Part shown: one piece after another, positions 62,552-64,000 of the stretch
How positions within the stretch are numbered: the first letter of the stretch is position 1
How the letters are laid out: every line of letters begins with the position of its first letter
From: Alistipes onderdonkii
Lineage (GTDB): Bacteria; Bacteroidota; Bacteroidia; Bacteroidales; Rikenellaceae
DNA length: 64,000 bases
Reading direction: 5' to 3'
Assembly (NCBI RefSeq): GCF_025145285.1
Contig: NZ_CP102251.1
Coordinates: 1,860,001 to 1,924,000 of the forward strand
Notes under the pieces: model-generated
What the model was told of the DNA's origin: nothing
The model's input: the letters and a program-made list of their open reading frames with translations, nothing else
The model's database searches: none
Made by a program: the position numbers and the translations under genes

Positions 62552-62636
62552 CGAAATAATTGACAATTAAGCATGGTAAATGAAAAATTATTTACCTTTT
62601 TTACACGGATTTATCGCCTAAAACTCCGGAAAATAC

Positions 62637-62644
62637 TATTTTTG
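62637..62644 (+). promoter_or_regulatory. -7 box of the apbE gene
   Basis: TATTTTTG fits TAnnTTTG, 20 bp before the start codon, so the leader would be very short. The -33 position is weak. Confidence 0.5.
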
Positions 62645-62664
62645 CGGCTAAACAAGTCTACGTT

Positions 62665-63675
62665 ATGGTAAAGACGCTTATTTTCGCACTCCTCGCGACG
62701 ATGTGCGCGGCCTTCCTGTGGGGCTGCGGCGGCAAGGTTTCCTATACGACCGTCGACGGGACGATGCTCGGCACGACGCTGCACGTGGTGGCCGACGTGC
62801 AGGGCACCTCGCCGCAGGAACTCTACGCCGCCGTCATGGCGCTCGACCGTGAGGCCAAAGCCTCGATGTCGATCTTCGACCCGGCATCGCTGCTGAGCCG
62901 TCTGAACCGCAACGAAACCGACAGCGTCGACCGCCATATCGCCTTCAACCTCCGCCTGGCCGACAGCATCAGCTCGCTGAGCGACGGCCGCTACGACGTG
63001 ACCGTCAAACCGCTCGTCGAGGCGTGGGGGTTCGCCGGAAAAGAGGCGCAGGAGAACCCGAACATCGATTCGATCCTGGCGTTCGTGGGACGTGGAAAGG
63101 TGCGCATCGAAAACGGCCGCCTGATAAAGGACGATCCCCGGGTGCAGCTGGATTTCAATTCGATAGCCAAAGGATACATCGTCGACCTGCTCGCGCAGCT
63201 CGTCGAGTCGTTCGGTGCCCGGAACTACATCGTCGACATCGGCGGTGAAGTCCGCTGCAAGGGTGTCAACCGGCAGGGCGATCCGTGGCGCATCGGCATC
63301 GAGACCCCGTTCGACGGCAACATGTCGAACGGCGAATACCTCCAGCGGCGTATCGGGATGACCGAAGGCGGCCTGGCCACCTCGGGCAACTACCGCCGTT
63401 TCTACCTCGACGCCAAGGGCAACAAGATCGCCCACACGATCGACCCCCGCACGGGACGCAGCGCCGTTTCGCGCCTGCTGTCGGTGACGGTCGTGGCCCC
63501 GACCTGCGCCGAGGCCGACGCCCTGGGAACCATGTTCCTGGCGATGGGAGCAGACGATGCGCTGGCCGCAGCGAAGTCCATGCCCCAGATGAAGGTCTAT
63601 TTCATCCTCGCCGACGGTGCGGACGCCTATGAAGAGTATGTTTCGCCTGCCATGGAGGCGGTAATCATGCAATAA
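62665..63675 (+). CDS. apbE: FAD:protein FMN transferase (ApbE family)
   Basis: 336 residues. Lipoprotein signal with lipobox FLWGC (Cys21). Attaches FMN covalently to Thr/Ser of exported flavoproteins, such as subunits of Na+-NQR or Rnf complexes. Visible: GTMLGTTLHVV, the Ala/Gly-rich DFNSIAKGYIVDLLA, IVDIGGEVRCKG and the conserved HTIDPRTGRSA near residue 255. It is followed by a lipid kinase gene with 7 bp between; the two may be co-transcribed. Confidence 0.94.
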   Translation: MVKTLIFALLATMCAAFLWGCGGKVSYTTVDGTMLGTTLHVVADVQGTSPQELYAAVMALDREAKASMSIFDPASLLSRLNRNETDSVDRHIAFNLRLADSISSLSDGRYDVTVKPLVEAWGFAGKEAQENPNIDSILAFVGRGKVRIENGRLIKDDPRVQLDFNSIAKGYIVDLLAQLVESFGARNYIVDIGGEVRCKGVNRQGDPWRIGIETPFDGNMSNGEYLQRRIGMTEGGLATSGNYRRFYLDAKGNKIAHTIDPRTGRSAVSRLLSVTVVAPTCAEADALGTMFLAMGADDALAAAKSMPQMKVYFILADGADAYEEYVSPAMEAVIMQ

Positions 63676-63682
63676 CCGACTT

Positions 63683-64000
63683 ATGAAAAGCGCAGTTTTC
63701 CTCTACAACACCCAATCAGGCAAGTGCAAGATCGGCCACTGTACCGCGAGCATCTGCACCGTATTCCGGGCTTACGGCTACGAGATCGTTCCGCAACCGA
63801 TCGATTTCGAGGCCAACCCGTTCGACGGCAACGAGCAGATCGACCTGATGGTCGTGGCCGGCGGCGACGGCACGGTCAACTATGTGGTCAACGCCATGAG
63901 AAACAAGGGGCTGGATATTCCGCTGGGGGTAATCCCCGCAGGTACGGCCAACGATTTCGCAGGGGCGCTCGGCATGTCGCACAAACCGCTCGAAGCTGCA
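63683..64000 (+). CDS. Diacylglycerol kinase-family lipid kinase (3' partial)
   Basis: The first 106 codons from ATG at 63683 run off the window edge without a stop. The N-terminal half of the DAGK catalytic domain is present: VFLYNTQSGKCKIGH, then the glycine-rich VVAGGDGTVNYVVNAM (GGDGT) and GVIPAGTANDFAGALG (the PxGTxNDFA motif). Proteins of this kind phosphorylate diacylglycerol or other membrane lipids (DgkB, YegS and related). Substrate unresolved. Confidence 0.92.
   Translation, partial: MKSAVFLYNTQSGKCKIGHCTASICTVFRAYGYEIVPQPIDFEANPFDGNEQIDLMVVAGGDGTVNYVVNAMRNKGLDIPLGVIPAGTANDFAGALGMSHKPLEAA

Noticed and set aside
1..64000. Search for CRISPR arrays, insertion sequences, integrases, phage genes and toxin-antitoxin pairs.
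   Set aside because: No regular repeat-spacer pattern, no transposase or integrase motif, and no paired small toxin genes were seen; the only repeats are those listed.

Overview
The window looks like a chromosome fragment of a GC-rich gut Bacteroidota, most probably Alistipes or a close Rikenellaceae relative. This is an inference from gene content: DUF4924, DUF3078 and DUF3108 proteins, the futalosine menaquinone genes mqnB and mqnD, a FusA2-type EF-G paralogue, a BtuG-like surface lipoprotein beside a BtuB-like receptor, and a PL29-N-type coiled-coil lipoprotein. The promoters agree: several genes carry the Bacteroidota pattern TTG, 19-20 bp, TAnnTTTG. No phage, insertion sequence, CRISPR array or rRNA was seen. 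Nearly everything is chromosomal housekeeping in short operons.

Layout. 1-2.6 kb: end of an RND efflux pump operon with its TolC-type outer membrane factor. 2.8-6.4 kb: vitamin B12 capture module (cobalamin riboswitch, BtuG-like lipoprotein, BtuB-like receptor), then tRNA-Thr(CGU). 6.6-12.7 kb: CstA-type transporter with a coupled unknown protein, thymidine kinase, MurA (with Asp in place of the usual active-site Cys), ribosomal protein L34, a GNAT acetyltransferase and a DUF4924 protein. 12.9-17.6 kb: phosphate transporter with a PhoU-like tail, and an EF-G paralogue whose GTPase motifs are degenerate. 17.8-22.7 kb: one reverse-strand cluster (aminopeptidase P, MqnB, small membrane protein, MqnD, secreted protein, DUF418 membrane protein). 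23.1-30.8 kb: LD-carboxypeptidase, DHA2 drug exporter, S9 peptidase lipoprotein, U32 peptidase and prenyl diphosphate synthase, all on the reverse strand.

30.9-34.8 kb: ROK sugar kinase facing an oxidative stress operon ahpC-ahpF-dps. 35.2-41.9 kb: coiled-coil membrane protein, DUF3108 protein, RecG, an orphan lipoprotein of the radical-SAM-associated type, then IspG and a WbqC-like protein. 41.8-43.9 kb: a secreted GH2-family protein that lacks both expected catalytic glutamates. 44.4-48.6 kb: a 1237-residue coiled-coil surface lipoprotein divergent from a 72-residue XRE regulator, separated by a control region full of repeats and palindromes. 48.7-52.0 kb: cvpA-rsgA-trmH-aminotransferase operon. 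52.2-64 kb: endonuclease IV, DUF3078 protein, CtpA-type protease, DeoC, an abundant TPR/OmpA-like lipoprotein, the rpsO-pnp pair, ApbE and the start of a diacylglycerol-kinase-family lipid kinase cut by the window edge.

The least-explained items are the lipoprotein/XRE locus with its operator-like repeats (44.4-48.6 kb), the GH2 pseudoenzyme candidate, the roughly 105-residue disordered insert inside MqnB, and the EF-G paralogue with altered switch residues. All functional calls come from reading the sequence without database searches.
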